Assembly: GCA_001516045.1 (NCBI GenBank)
Contig: LOEW01000032.1
Coordinates: forward strand, 1 to 64,000
Source of the DNA: Desulfosporosinus sp. BRH_c37
GTDB lineage: Bacteria > Bacillota > Desulfitobacteriia > Desulfitobacteriales > Desulfitobacteriaceae
Length of the DNA: 64,000 nucleotides
Direction: 5' to 3'
Shown: positions 53,078 to 62,020 of the stretch, piece by piece
Layout: each line of letters opens with the position of its first letter
Numbering within the stretch: the stretch's first letter is position 1
Notes under the pieces: model-generated
Told to the model about the DNA's origin: nothing
What the model saw: the letters and a program-made list of their open reading frames with translations, nothing else
Database searches by the model: none
Position numbers and translations under genes: made by a program

Positions 53078-53194
53078 CAGAAAGCAGAGGTCAGATATGA
53101 GTGAACAAGTGGGATCATGCCGAAGGATATGTTTACACCATACTTGAGATCATTTGAAGCAAGGATCGCTATGTATTTGCAGGGGGTGGGTGAG

Positions 53195-53689
53195 ATGAAT
53201 TCTATCAAGCGAGAGAACGGCTTTACGCTCATCGAGATCATGGTTGTGATTATAATTATTGGCATCCTAGCGACAATAATAATTCCAAAATTGACGACAA
53301 GTACAATCAACGCACGGCGAAAGGCAGATATTGCAACTGCACATGAGGTAAAAGCCGCCCTAGATCGTTATCAAATAGAAAATGGATTGTACCCAAAAAT
53401 TGCAGAGTTGACGGTAAATGCTGGAACGGTCACTTGCTCGATCCTTATTCCCAAATACATTGTTAAGTTGGATAAATTGACCACACAACAGCTTGTTCCT
53501 GAGGGTAACAAGGGGTTTGGAGTTGCCGCGCTTTCTGCCAATGTTGCAGACCCCACACAATTTAGTATACCTAATACTAGTCCGGTTGCTAACTTAATCA
53601 TGATTTATTTAACGGTCGATGGTTTAGCAGCCGAAGTTCGGGCATATGATGAAGGCTTAGATGACGTTCTTTGGACGTCAGCAAATTAA
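53195..53689 (+). CDS. pilA: Type IV pilin-like protein
   Basis: 164 residues from ATG 53195 (GGGGGTGGGTGAG just before). Leader MNSIKRENG, then FTLIEIMVVIIIIGILATII with Glu5: classic prepilin cleavage site. Likely the major pilin of the system. Followed by its peptidase. A longer in-frame start at 53117 would give an unusually long leader. Confidence 0.9.
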   Translation: MNSIKRENGFTLIEIMVVIIIIGILATIIIPKLTTSTINARRKADIATAHEVKAALDRYQIENGLYPKIAELTVNAGTVTCSILIPKYIVKLDKLTTQQLVPEGNKGFGVAALSANVADPTQFSIPNTSPVANLIMIYLTVDGLAAEVRAYDEGLDDVLWTSAN

Positions 53690-53761
53690 GTATCTATACT
53701 TCGATCGCTCGACACGGACATAATAGTTGTAAAATTTCAATAAAGAAAAGGGGATCTCCAT

Positions 53762-54529
53762 TTGTATTTTATTAGTATGTCAATCGGGTTCTTAGGACTT
53801 ATGATTGGAAGTTTCCTGAACGTTGTCATTTTTCGTGTTCCACGTGGGGAATCTGTAGTAACACCTGGTTCTCACTGTCCCGCTTGTGGACATTCCTTAC
53901 GGGCCTGGGAGCTCATTCCAGTGGTTAGCTTCTTGATTTTGAAAGGGAAGTGTCGCAAGTGTCAAGTGTCAATTTCTTGGCGTTATCCAGCAGTGGAACT
54001 CTTAACAGGTATGCTATTCTTTCTTACTACAGCGTTTACTCTGAGGTTAGGGATCAACCCAGCGCGTCTAGTATCAAACTTAGTTTTTGTGTCAGTTCTT
54101 ATTGCCCTATCCTTTATCGACCTAGATACCTTTCGTTTGCCGGATGTCCTTACTCTGCCACTATTAGGACTTGGCATTACCGGAGCCTTTTTTATTCCGG
54201 GGAACCCTTCCGGATGGGAAAGCATTCTTAGCGCCTCAGGTGTCGGTGGATTTTTCTGGATTATTGCCCGAGCTTACCCGCAAGGAATGGGTCTAGGGGA
54301 TGTAAAGCTGGTTGCTGCTTTAGGAGCGAATCTTGGGTTTCCCGCTATCTTTTTGGCAGTATTCATGGGAAGTTTTATGGGTGCGTTCGTAGGAATTTTT
54401 CTTCTCTTAGCAGGTCGAAAGAAATTTCGTCAGCAGATCCCCTTTGGGCCTTATCTTGCGCTAGGAGCAATATTTTCGTTATTATGGGGAACCAATATTT
54501 TTGACTGGTATTGGACTTGGATAAAATAA
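53762..54529 (+). CDS. pilD: Prepilin peptidase (PilD/GspO, A24 family)
   Basis: 255 residues, polytopic. N-terminal methylase region has the CPACG and CRKCQ zinc pairs; the aspartyl protease sites are FIDLDTFRLPD and GMGLGDVKL. Cleaves and methylates all the prepilins of this locus. TTG 53762 with AAAGGGG at eight bases; ATG 53777 is the alternative. Confidence 0.93.
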   Translation: MYFISMSIGFLGLMIGSFLNVVIFRVPRGESVVTPGSHCPACGHSLRAWELIPVVSFLILKGKCRKCQVSISWRYPAVELLTGMLFFLTTAFTLRLGINPARLVSNLVFVSVLIALSFIDLDTFRLPDVLTLPLLGLGITGAFFIPGNPSGWESILSASGVGGFFWIIARAYPQGMGLGDVKLVAALGANLGFPAIFLAVFMGSFMGAFVGIFLLLAGRKKFRQQIPFGPYLALGAIFSLLWGTNIFDWYWTWIK

Positions 54530-54548
54530 TATGCTTCTTGCGTCTACT

Positions 54549-54586
54549 TGGACTCGAACATCGAATCTCGAACCTCGATTTTGGGA
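54549..54586 (+). repeat. TTCGAGG-type repeat between pilD and pilM
   Basis: GACTCGAACATCGAATCTCGAACCTCG: minus-strand copies of the TTCGAGGTTCGA motif, ending just before the GGGAGG site of the pilM gene. Confidence 0.6.
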
Positions 54587-54594
54587 GGTGTCCG

Positions 54595-56073
54595 ATGCGA
54601 AAAAAATCCGTAGTTTTTGAATTAACAGATGGGGAAATCCGGGCTTTTTGGTTTACAGTCCCTTTTATAAAAAAACAAGGTCATGTTTCTAATGCGGTCA
54701 AATTTGACCAAATTCCGATTCCGACTGGAATCATTGAACAAGGAAATGTGCGTAACGAAAAAGCTTTAATTGGCATTCTATCAACGTACAGAGCACAATA
54801 TCCGGGCAATAATCATAGGACTTATTTGGCAATTCCTTTGAAACAAGGATTTATTCGAGTCTATATGTTGCCTTGGCTCGCTAAAAAGGATATAAAATCG
54901 GCAATCTCTCTCTTAGTTGCTGAAGAGACTCCAATTGCGGGGGTAGATTTACTATATGACTATCTTGTAATTTCTAAAGAAAAGGACAAAAGTCTTCAAA
55001 TTTTATTGGGTGCAACACGCCGAAGTTTACTGGATAGTTACGTATTTATCTTTGGACAAGCCGGGTTTAAGGTGATAGGTGTCGATTTTGCATTATTTGT
55101 ATTAGGCCAGGCTTTAGGATTTGAACCTAATGAAGATGTATTATACCTTGAAGGGGAGTCTGATTGTTGTAAAATGGTCTTGTTTCGCGGAGCGGTCCCT
55201 GACAACGTACGTACTTTGCTTCTCCAACAGCTACCTCATCCTTTTTTGTCAGAGGATAATCAAGACCACGCAGACAAGCGAGTTAAAGAGTGGGGGAACG
55301 AAATACGACGATTTCTCTTGTACTACAGAACACAGCAACCAGATCTTGATCTAAAACGCTTGGTTTGGAACGGAGATATTGTGGTAGACCAACTGGCAAG
55401 TGGACTATTGTACTCTGACCATGTATCTTCGGTTGAACAAGCCAAGATCAAGTTTTTACCTGACATCTGGAAGATGGCTCTTGAGGAAAACAAGGGTAAG
55501 GGTGAAGTTGCAGTTGGATATGGAATAAGAATAACTGCTCGTCGTCGCGGCTTGAATCTATGGCGTCAACCGTATCTAGCTCAGATTGCTCAACTAAGGT
55601 ACCGGAAGATGGCAATTATTATATTTGCTTTATTTATTACTGGTATTATTACTTGGTTTCCGCTTTATCAAAGGGAGTTGACTTTAAAACAAGAGGTTCT
55701 AAGGCTTTCCCACCAAGGTTCAAAGATTGAGGCACAAAACAAATATCAGGAAGATCTCGAAGTAGCTTGGAAACGCGTGAAAATGAACCCTAAGAGAATT
55801 GGGGAGGGCTTGGAACACATTCGAACTTTGCCGGGGGCGGAGCTAAAGTTTGAACAGGTAATTTTCAAGCAAGGTACTATATCTCTGCGTGGAAATTCCC
55901 ATGATCCAGAGAGTGTCCAAACGTTGATCCGTACACTACGTGTTTTGGGTTGGGAACACCCCGTTTTATCAGAGTATAAGTTAACTTCATCTAACAACGT
56001 TGAGTTCTTTCTTAGTGCAAAAAGCGGGTATCTTAGAACAGAAACTATAACTACGAACCAAGTGACGGAATAA
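54595..56073 (+). CDS. pilM: PilM-PilN fusion-like pilus assembly protein
   Basis: 492 residues. The N-terminal two thirds resemble actin-like PilM (VVFELTDGEIRAFW, LLVAEETPIAGVDLLYDY, VDFALFVLGQALG). A transmembrane helix (IIIFALFITGIITWFPLY, about 345-362) is followed by a periplasmic-type coiled coil and beta part, as in PilN. PilM and PilN are usually separate, so this reads as a fusion. ATG 54595 follows GGGAGG. Confidence 0.78.
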   Translation: MRKKSVVFELTDGEIRAFWFTVPFIKKQGHVSNAVKFDQIPIPTGIIEQGNVRNEKALIGILSTYRAQYPGNNHRTYLAIPLKQGFIRVYMLPWLAKKDIKSAISLLVAEETPIAGVDLLYDYLVISKEKDKSLQILLGATRRSLLDSYVFIFGQAGFKVIGVDFALFVLGQALGFEPNEDVLYLEGESDCCKMVLFRGAVPDNVRTLLLQQLPHPFLSEDNQDHADKRVKEWGNEIRRFLLYYRTQQPDLDLKRLVWNGDIVVDQLASGLLYSDHVSSVEQAKIKFLPDIWKMALEENKGKGEVAVGYGIRITARRRGLNLWRQPYLAQIAQLRYRKMAIIIFALFITGIITWFPLYQRELTLKQEVLRLSHQGSKIEAQNKYQEDLEVAWKRVKMNPKRIGEGLEHIRTLPGAELKFEQVIFKQGTISLRGNSHDPESVQTLIRTLRVLGWEHPVLSEYKLTSSNNVEFFLSAKSGYLRTETITTNQVTE

Positions 56074-56113
56074 TCACTAACACATGTGCATTTTGAGGAT
56101 GGAGGGTCTTTGT

Positions 56114-56668
56114 ATGGCGTTTTTTATGAGTGAGATTAACTCCGCCAAACAATTATTAATAACTTCTTCAACTGCTACTATCTCTTTAGCACGGCGATTT
56201 TCATTAAGTTGTGCGAAAGGCATTGTTGTTGGGTTTCTGCTCTGCTCAGGCCTTGTGTTTTTCTTTCTCTGGCAACCTACTTATGTACATGTACACTTCT
56301 TAGAAAAGGAGAAAGCTAATTGGCTAAACATCTTGGATGTAGGTGTTGCGAGTCCAAAGAGCAATATTCCTTCAATGGACCAGTTACCGGCTATCATTGG
56401 GCAGTGTCGCGAATCGTTTGTCAAAGAGGGTATAAACGTCGTTTCCATATATGTTGAACGGTTTGGTGAGCAAAAAGATACTAAAAATGGGGCAAGTTTA
56501 GATTATGCTTTAGTGCGCTTACATTTGCGTGGAAACTGGAAGGAGATTCTCACATCGCTTAAAACTATTGAGGATATGCAGGAAGTTAGTATTCACGTTC
56601 AGGAAGTAACTTTAGCGGATCAAAGTGGAGAAACGCTTTTCCAAGTATATTTTCGCACAGGGGAGTGA
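56114..56668 (+). CDS. PilO-like pilus assembly protein
   Basis: 184 residues: one transmembrane segment (GIVVGFLLCSGLVFFFLW, about 38-55), then an extracytoplasmic beta-alpha domain. Position after the PilM-N fusion suggests PilO; sequence similarity is weak. ATG 56114 with GGAGGG. A hairpin CTCATAGG/CCATGAG (56675-56698) lies just after the stop. Confidence 0.6.
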   Translation: MAFFMSEINSAKQLLITSSTATISLARRFSLSCAKGIVVGFLLCSGLVFFFLWQPTYVHVHFLEKEKANWLNILDVGVASPKSNIPSMDQLPAIIGQCRESFVKEGINVVSIYVERFGEQKDTKNGASLDYALVRLHLRGNWKEILTSLKTIEDMQEVSIHVQEVTLADQSGETLFQVYFRTGE

Positions 56669-56803
56669 ATAAAACTCATAGGCAAAGCAAAACCATGAGC
56701 TATTATTTTCTTAGCATGGATAAGGATAATTTTTGGAAATAGGTAATTATTGGAACGAGACATTCCCTTTCTTTCATATTCTGAGGAGAGGAGGGGATGT
56801 AGG

Positions 56804-57451
56804 GTGGGTAAGTTATACAGCATTCAACCTGGGGATAATTTTCATTGTTTGGCACAACGTTGGGGAGGTACTTGCGATGATTTCTTACAGGTCAATCCGA
56901 GTATTGATCCATTAAAACTTCAAATTGGACAAAAAATTGTTCTTCCGGAATTTAAAGGATTAATCAAAGGGCAAGAACAATATGCAGATATAAGTGCGGA
57001 TCACGGACAAGAGTTTGTTGGGGAGTATCTTGATGACGTTGAAATGGAGGCTGAGGGAGTCCGTCTTCGTCTTCGACGTATCGGTGAACCTAAAATCCCC
57101 CATGAAATTCACTTTATTCTTCCTCGTACCGAGATTCGTAAAATCCAACCGGCAGGGGAATGTGGACCGACTGAAGTGCAAATTATGCTCAGTAATTTGG
57201 ACGTCGTGCTCTCTCCTCGTCTAGTTAGTGGTAAAGGGGACACTGCGGAGCAGGCTAAACCGGCGGGTCAGACGCAAAATCAGGTTCAAGCACAGCAAGT
57301 ATCCCAACAGCAGCAGGTTCAAGCGGGGCTAACTTCACAAACTCAAATGCAACCATCGCAACTTAATGCATCTCCTCAATATGGTCAGGGAGCGCAACCA
57401 GCACCGGAACAACCGCGATGGCGTATGACTTTTCCATTTATTAAGCGCTGA
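56804..57451 (+). CDS. LysM-domain protein at the end of the pilus operon
   Basis: 215 residues from GTG 56804 (GAGGGG before). Starts directly with a LysM domain (YSIQPGDNFHCLAQRWGGTC ... GQKIVLP), then a beta domain, then a Gln-rich tail (QTQNQVQAQQVSQQQQVQAG). No signal peptide. Bacterial LysM normally binds peptidoglycan or spore coat; without a signal it resembles the SpoVID/SafA-type coat or the cytosolic LysM of pilus loci. Function uncertain. Confidence 0.65.
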   Translation: MGKLYSIQPGDNFHCLAQRWGGTCDDFLQVNPSIDPLKLQIGQKIVLPEFKGLIKGQEQYADISADHGQEFVGEYLDDVEMEAEGVRLRLRRIGEPKIPHEIHFILPRTEIRKIQPAGECGPTEVQIMLSNLDVVLSPRLVSGKGDTAEQAKPAGQTQNQVQAQQVSQQQQVQAGLTSQTQMQPSQLNASPQYGQGAQPAPEQPRWRMTFPFIKR

Positions 57452-57460
57452 TAAAGAAAA

Positions 57461-57561
57461 CATGGCCAGCGCTCGCACGAAGACACTGTCTTCGCACGAA
57501 TAAACACTTCTTGCAGACACTGTCTTCGCACGAATTAGCCTTCTTGTTAGCGCTGGCCATG
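57461..57561. repeat. MITE-like palindromic element, copy 2
   Basis: 101 bases with perfect 13-base inverted ends CATGGCCAGCGCT / AGCGCTGGCCATG and two internal copies of GACACTGTCTTCGCACGAA. The AATTAGCCTTCTTGTTAGCGC segment is the complement of the left half of the copy at 10378-10442. No coding capacity. Abuts the modular repeat at 57596. Confidence 0.8.
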
Positions 57562-57595
57562 ACCGAACTATCCTACGCCGATAAGTACTTTTTTG

Positions 57596-57791
57596 GGGAT
57601 CACGGCTTCGGCGATACTAATCCTACAGCGCATTTGTATTCGTTAAGGGTTGTGCGCTTACGGCGATACTAATCCTTCGCCGCAAAGTTTTCCTTTTGGG
57701 TTAAGCGGCTACGGCGAAACCCTCCACTGGAGGCTTTCGTCACTGGAGACTATTGTACCGGAGACTATCGTCACTGGAGACTATCGTGTTC
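57596..57791 (-). repeat. Dispersed modular palindromic repeat, copy 2
   Basis: Inverse orientation relative to copy 1 at 5734. Modules read on the plus strand: GGGATCACGGCTTCGGCG and ATACTAATCCTAC, a second CGGCGATACTAATCC unit, then CGAAACCCTCC/GGAGGCTTTCG, and three copies of CACTGGAGACTAT/CCGGAGACTAT ending in CGTGTTC. Longer than copy 1 because two modules are multiplied. Confidence 0.8.
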
Positions 57792-57923
57792 GAGGTTAGT
57801 AGCATTATTAGTAAAACCCCCGAATAGCCGAGGTTTTAAGTTTGAGATGATGTTCAATTGAAAATACTATGCTACAGTACGAAATTGTGATAAAATTTTG
57901 ATATGTGACGAGGAAGTGATAAA

Positions 57924-58364
57924 GTGGCAAACATTTGGGTGTTTCATGGACCAAATCTTAATCTATTAGGACTACGAGAACCGGAACATTACGGATCGCG
58001 GACCTTGGCAGAGATTAATCAGGAGGTTGTATTAATAGCCAATCAGGTGGGGATTAACGCGGAATGCCGGCAGACGAATCACGAAGGAGATCTCCTGGAT
58101 TGGATTCAAGCTTTAAAGTCGGATGATTTTTTAATTCTGAATCCTGGGGCTTGGACGCACACCAGTTATGCAATTCGAGATGCTATTCGTGCGGTAAGGG
58201 TTCCTACGATCGAAGTTCATCTTTCAAACATCCATGCGCGTGAAGCATTTCGAGCTAATTCTGTTATTGCTCCGGTCTGTGTCGGACAAGTTTCAGGACT
58301 GGGAGCAGACGGTTATGTTTTAGCGATGCGTTATGCCATCGAGTACCAAGATCGACGTAAATAG
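57924..58364 (+). CDS. aroQ: 3-Dehydroquinate dehydratase, type II
   Basis: 146 residues. GPNLNLLGLREPEHYG (active-site Tyr/Arg region), QTNHEGDLLDW, NPGAWTHTSYAIRDA and VEVHLSNIHARE-like (IEVHLSNIHAREAFR). Third step of the shikimate route, GTG start with GAGGAAGTGA upstream. Completes the aro genes here except aroF and aroA. Confidence 0.95.
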   Translation: MANIWVFHGPNLNLLGLREPEHYGSRTLAEINQEVVLIANQVGINAECRQTNHEGDLLDWIQALKSDDFLILNPGAWTHTSYAIRDAIRAVRVPTIEVHLSNIHAREAFRANSVIAPVCVGQVSGLGADGYVLAMRYAIEYQDRRK

Positions 58365-58384
58365 TGAGAAAGGGGGAATTTGGC

Positions 58385-59446
58385 ATGAGTCGTCTTGAGC
58401 GGATGCGTCAACAGATGCACGTAGAAAATATCGATGCTTATGTGATTATTCGCCCGGAGAATGGACGGTATCTGAGCGGTTTTTCTGGTGGGGAAGCAAC
58501 GCTTTATATTACTACCGAAAAAGCCTTTTTGCTGACGGATTTTCGTTACATAGAACAGGCAAAGGGTGAAGTTCCCAAGTTTGAAATTATTAAGACGGGA
58601 CAGGACCACTTTGAATCGTTAGCAGAAATTGGGCGACAGGCTCAGCGGGTCGGTTTTGAAGGAGACTTTGTCACCTATGAGAATTTTGGTAAACTTAAAA
58701 ATGGGTTTCCACAAGCAGAACTTCTTTCTCTACCTAATCTTGTTAGTTATTTGCGTTCGGTGAAGGATCAGGCGGAGATTGAGACGCTTCGGCAAGCTGT
58801 TAAAATTGCTGATGACGCTTATGCCAATGTATTACAGACGATTGAAATAGGTCAGAAGGAAGAAGAGATCGGACTTGTCTTAGAATATTACATGCGCAGA
58901 GCTGGGGCAAGTGGAGGCTCCTTTGAATTTATCGTGGCTTCGGGCGTTCGTTCGGCCTTACCCCATGGCACGGCCAGTTCAAAGAAGATTCATTTAGGTG
59001 AGTTCTTGACGATGGATTTCGGAGCGATCTATCAGGGTTATTGCTCCGATATAACACGGACAGTTTTTTTGGGCCAACCCCAGGACAAGCACAGGGAAGT
59101 CTATGAGGTCGTATTGGCTGCCCAGAGGGCAGGGATTGCTGCGGTTGCGCCAGGGCGCACAGGAAAAGAAGTGGATGCAGTAGCACGTAAAATCATTGAA
59201 GACGCTGGCTATGGCGATTACTTTGGCCATGGACTAGGACATTCTGTGGGTCTGGCTATTCATGAAGGGCCAAATCTGAATACGCGAGAAGAACGCGTGC
59301 TTGAACCAGGCATGGTCATTACTGTTGAACCGGGCATTTACATCCCAAATTGGGGTGGCGTCCGGATTGAAGACATGGTTCTAGTAACCGAAAATGGCTG
59401 CGACGTCTTGACACAGGCACCGAAAGAATTAATAATCTTGGAGTGA
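58385..59446 (+). CDS. pepP: Xaa-Pro aminopeptidase (M24 family)
   Basis: 353 residues, pita-bread fold, two metal ions. Metal ligands visible: MDFGAIYQGYCSDITRT (two Asp), HGLGHSVGLAIHEGP (His), TVEPGIYIP (Glu) and RIEDMVLV (Glu). N-terminal creatinase-like domain. ATG 58385 follows AAAGGGGG. pepP-efp order is conserved in Firmicutes. Confidence 0.92.
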   Translation: MSRLERMRQQMHVENIDAYVIIRPENGRYLSGFSGGEATLYITTEKAFLLTDFRYIEQAKGEVPKFEIIKTGQDHFESLAEIGRQAQRVGFEGDFVTYENFGKLKNGFPQAELLSLPNLVSYLRSVKDQAEIETLRQAVKIADDAYANVLQTIEIGQKEEEIGLVLEYYMRRAGASGGSFEFIVASGVRSALPHGTASSKKIHLGEFLTMDFGAIYQGYCSDITRTVFLGQPQDKHREVYEVVLAAQRAGIAAVAPGRTGKEVDAVARKIIEDAGYGDYFGHGLGHSVGLAIHEGPNLNTREERVLEPGMVITVEPGIYIPNWGGVRIEDMVLVTENGCDVLTQAPKELIILE

Positions 59447-59469
59447 AGTTTGCGGTCCTTCCTAATTAT

Positions 59470-59500
59470 TTGACATTAGAGGGGACAAGCTAATTATACT
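59470..59500 (+). promoter_or_regulatory. Possible efp promoter
   Basis: TTGACA at 59470 and TATACT at 59495, 19-base spacer, somewhat long. The efp start follows 28 bases later. Confidence 0.5.
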
Positions 59501-59527
59501 AGAATATTTAGGGGGAAAAAGACACTT

Positions 59528-60085
59528 ATGATTTCTGTAAACGATTTTAAGACAGGTGTGACAATTCAATTAGATGGTGATGTTTTTTCAGTGGTTGAGT
59601 TTCAACACGTTAAACCAGGTAAAGGGGCAGCATTTGTCCGCACTAAGTTGAAAAACGTGAAAACAGGTGGAGTCGTTGAACGGAAGTTTAATGCAGGAGA
59701 AAAGGTATCTAAGGCTCACGTTGAGCGCCGAGATATGGATTACCTATATAAAGATGGAGAACACTTCGTGGTTATGGACAAGGAAACTTATGAACAAACA
59801 TCTCTGACGGCGGGCCAAATCGGGGACGGAGTTAAGTGGCTGAAAGAAAACATGACCTTAGGGGTACTCTTTTTTGAGGTCGAGGTTATCGGAGTTGACG
59901 TGCCAAATACTGTCCAACTTGCCGTTACCGCTACTGAGCCAGGAGTAAAAGGGGATACGGCAACCGGAGGAACAAAACCCGCGACCTTGGAAACCGGTAC
60001 CGTAGTACAAGTTCCGTTCTTTGTTAATGAAGGGGATGTACTGATCATTGATACCAGGACAGGAAGCTATCTTCAACGGGCCTAG
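59528..60085 (+). CDS. efp: Translation elongation factor P
   Basis: 185 residues, three OB-like domains. The tip loop reads [14 protein letters not shown] with Lys32, the residue that is modified in other bacteria; no modification enzyme is seen nearby. Relieves ribosome stalling at polyproline. The C-terminal [16 protein letters not shown] is conserved. Confidence 0.95.
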   Translation: MISVNDFKTGVTIQLDGDVFSVVEFQHVKPGKGAAFVRTKLKNVKTGGVVERKFNAGEKVSKAHVERRDMDYLYKDGEHFVVMDKETYEQTSLTAGQIGDGVKWLKENMTLGVLFFEVEVIGVDVPNTVQLAVTATEPGVKGDTATGGTKPATLETGTVVQVPFFVNEGDVLIIDTRTGSYLQRA

Positions 60086-60087
60086 CC

Positions 60088-60222
60088 GGAGATCAGAAGT
60101 CAGAGGTCCGATGCCCGAGTTGTGAATTCGATTCTGCGAATCGAAGAACGGACTTGAGACTTTAATCGTTCTGCGACTATGTTCGCCTTCGATTCGGACA
60201 TCGGACTTCGAAGTTGGAGTCT
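60088..60222. repeat. Palindromic TTCGA-rich repeat after efp
   Basis: GGTCCGATG at about 60106 pairs with CATCGGAC at about 60200, with inner TTCGATT/AATCGAA hairpin (GAATTCGATTCTGCGAATCG). It could serve as terminator-like structure after efp, but lacks a T-run. Related in sequence style to the arrays at 9.3, 14.8 and 54.6 kb. Confidence 0.6.
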
Positions 60223-60304
60223 ATGGTAGTTGACGAAGTTAATGACATGATATTTCCTCCTATGGGGCAAACTAAGTAAAGTTGCTAGCATAGGAGGTGT
60301 TTTT

Positions 60305-61981
60305 TTGTTACCCAATAAAACGTCAAAACTCAGTGTGATTCCTCTCGGTGGAACTGGGGAAATCGGGAAAAACTTGCTCATCTTTGAATATGAGGATTCC
60401 ATTGTGCTCATTGATGGGGGTGTGAAATTCCCAGATGAGGAGTTACTGGGTATTGATTTAGTGATACCCAATATAGCCTATTTGGAGAAAAATCGAGACC
60501 GCATTAAAGGAATATTTATTACTCATGGACATGAAGACCATATCGGGGGCTTGCCCTTTATTTTACCCAAATTGAATATACCAATTTACGGGACAAAGCT
60601 AACGTTAGGACTAGTTCAGGCCAAGTTTAGGGAACGAAAGCCCTACCCTGATTCCTTGGTGAATATAATAGAACCGGGCCAACCTATACAGGCAGGGGCT
60701 TTTGAAGTAGAAGCGTTTCGGGTTACCCATAGTATTCCGGATGCGGTTGGGTATTCCTTGCTTACTTCGGTAGGTAGAGTGGTCTATACGGGGGATTTCA
60801 AGGTTGACTATACGCCGATTGACGGTCAAAACATGGATCTCGGAAAACTGGCTGCCTGGGGGGAGGAAGGGATACTGGCTTTGCTTTGCGACTCCACAAA
60901 TGCTGAGCGTTCTGGCGTTACGATGTCAGAAATGGTTGTCGGAAAAGCTTTGCGGGAGTGGTTCGAACGGGCCAAGGGTAAAATTATTATGGCCTCCTTT
61001 GCTTCGAACGTTCATCGGATCCAACAAGCGATTGATACTGCTGCAGATATTGGGCGCAAGGTTTGCGTAGTGGGAAGAAGTATGGAAAACGTAGTTCGTA
61101 CCGCAACTGAGTTGGGATATTTGAAACTGCCCGATGCGGATATCCTAGTTGACAGCTCTGAGGTCGGTAAGTTGCTGCCGGAGCGGTTACTGGTTCTAAC
61201 TACAGGGAGTCAGGGTGAACCGCTTGCGGCGTTAACTCGAATGGCTACTAAGAGCCATCGGCAGATAAATGTCCTGGAAGGGGATATGGTTATTTTGGCG
61301 GCGACGCCTATACCTGGTAACGAGAAACTAGTCGGGAAGACGATTAACCATCTTTATCAAATCGGAGCCGAAGTTGTCACGAAAGAAATGGGTCTTGTAC
61401 ACGTGTCAGGGCATGCCAACCAAGAGGAGATTAAGCTAGTGATTCGCCTCACTCGCCCGCGATTTCTCATTCCACATCATGGCGAAATCCGGCATCAAGT
61501 CGCTTTGCGTAGGATCGGACATACTTTAGGTTACTCAGATCAGGACATCGCTATCACCCAATTAGGTTCTCGGGTTGAGATTTCTCAAGATAGGATGGAG
61601 TTTGGAGAGAGTGTGGAAGCAGGAAGCGTTTACATTGACGGCCTGGGAGTCGGAGATGTTGGGCAAATTGTCCTACGTGATCGACAACAATTAGCTCAAG
61701 ACGGAGTGGTTATAGTTATAGCAGCACTTTCTAAAGGAAAGCCCTACAGGCTTTTATCCGGGCCGGATATTATTTCGCGAGGGTTTACATTTATGAAAGA
61801 GGCAGGAGAATTGGTCGATGGTGCAAAGATTGTCGCGAGCAGTACCCTGGAAAGTCAAATGCAGAGAGATCAGATCGAGTGGGGAGTCATAAAAACCGCG
61901 CTTCGTGAAAGCACGGGTAACTATTTTTGGGAAAAAACTAGGCGTCGGCCGATGATCTTGCCAGTTCTACTGCAATATTAG
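60305..61981 (+). CDS. rnj: Ribonuclease J
   Basis: 558 residues, metallo-beta-lactamase / beta-CASP RNase with 5'-exo and endonuclease activity in mRNA decay and rRNA maturation. Zinc motif THGHEDHIGGL (about 73-82), later CDSTNAERSG, GSQGEP (beta-CASP motif A region), HVSGHANQEEIK and PHHGEIRH. TTG start with GGAGGT five bases before. The C-terminal domain is present. Confidence 0.94.
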   Translation: MLPNKTSKLSVIPLGGTGEIGKNLLIFEYEDSIVLIDGGVKFPDEELLGIDLVIPNIAYLEKNRDRIKGIFITHGHEDHIGGLPFILPKLNIPIYGTKLTLGLVQAKFRERKPYPDSLVNIIEPGQPIQAGAFEVEAFRVTHSIPDAVGYSLLTSVGRVVYTGDFKVDYTPIDGQNMDLGKLAAWGEEGILALLCDSTNAERSGVTMSEMVVGKALREWFERAKGKIIMASFASNVHRIQQAIDTAADIGRKVCVVGRSMENVVRTATELGYLKLPDADILVDSSEVGKLLPERLLVLTTGSQGEPLAALTRMATKSHRQINVLEGDMVILAATPIPGNEKLVGKTINHLYQIGAEVVTKEMGLVHVSGHANQEEIKLVIRLTRPRFLIPHHGEIRHQVALRRIGHTLGYSDQDIAITQLGSRVEISQDRMEFGESVEAGSVYIDGLGVGDVGQIVLRDRQQLAQDGVVIVIAALSKGKPYRLLSGPDIISRGFTFMKEAGELVDGAKIVASSTLESQMQRDQIEWGVIKTALRESTGNYFWEKTRRRPMILPVLLQY

Positions 61982-61989
61982 TTGAGTAA

Positions 61990-62020
61990 ACTCCCTTTTC
62001 ATAGAAGAGGGAGTCTTAGT
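61990..62020 (+). terminator. Terminator after rnj
   Basis: CTCCCT/AGGGAG stem, loop with TTTTCATAGA, followed by TCTTAG. Moderate. Confidence 0.6.

Larger units (their letters stand above)
57452..57923. other. Repeat-filled intergenic region before aroQ
   Basis: 472 bases between the LysM gene and aroQ. Almost all is occupied by the MITE-like element (57461-57561) and the modular repeat (57596-57791). The last 130 bases are AT-rich and may hold the aroQ promoter; none is clear. Confidence 0.7.

Noticed and set aside
56675-56760. GEMM-like riboswitch after the PilO-like gene (GGCAAAGC motif)
   Set aside because: The motif sits in the loop of a simple hairpin CTCATAGG/CCATGAG and the other conserved aptamer parts are absent.
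57452-57923. Possible CRISPR array in the repeat-rich spacer
   Set aside because: Repeats are palindromic modules of unequal size and spacing; no regular spacers and no cas genes in the window.
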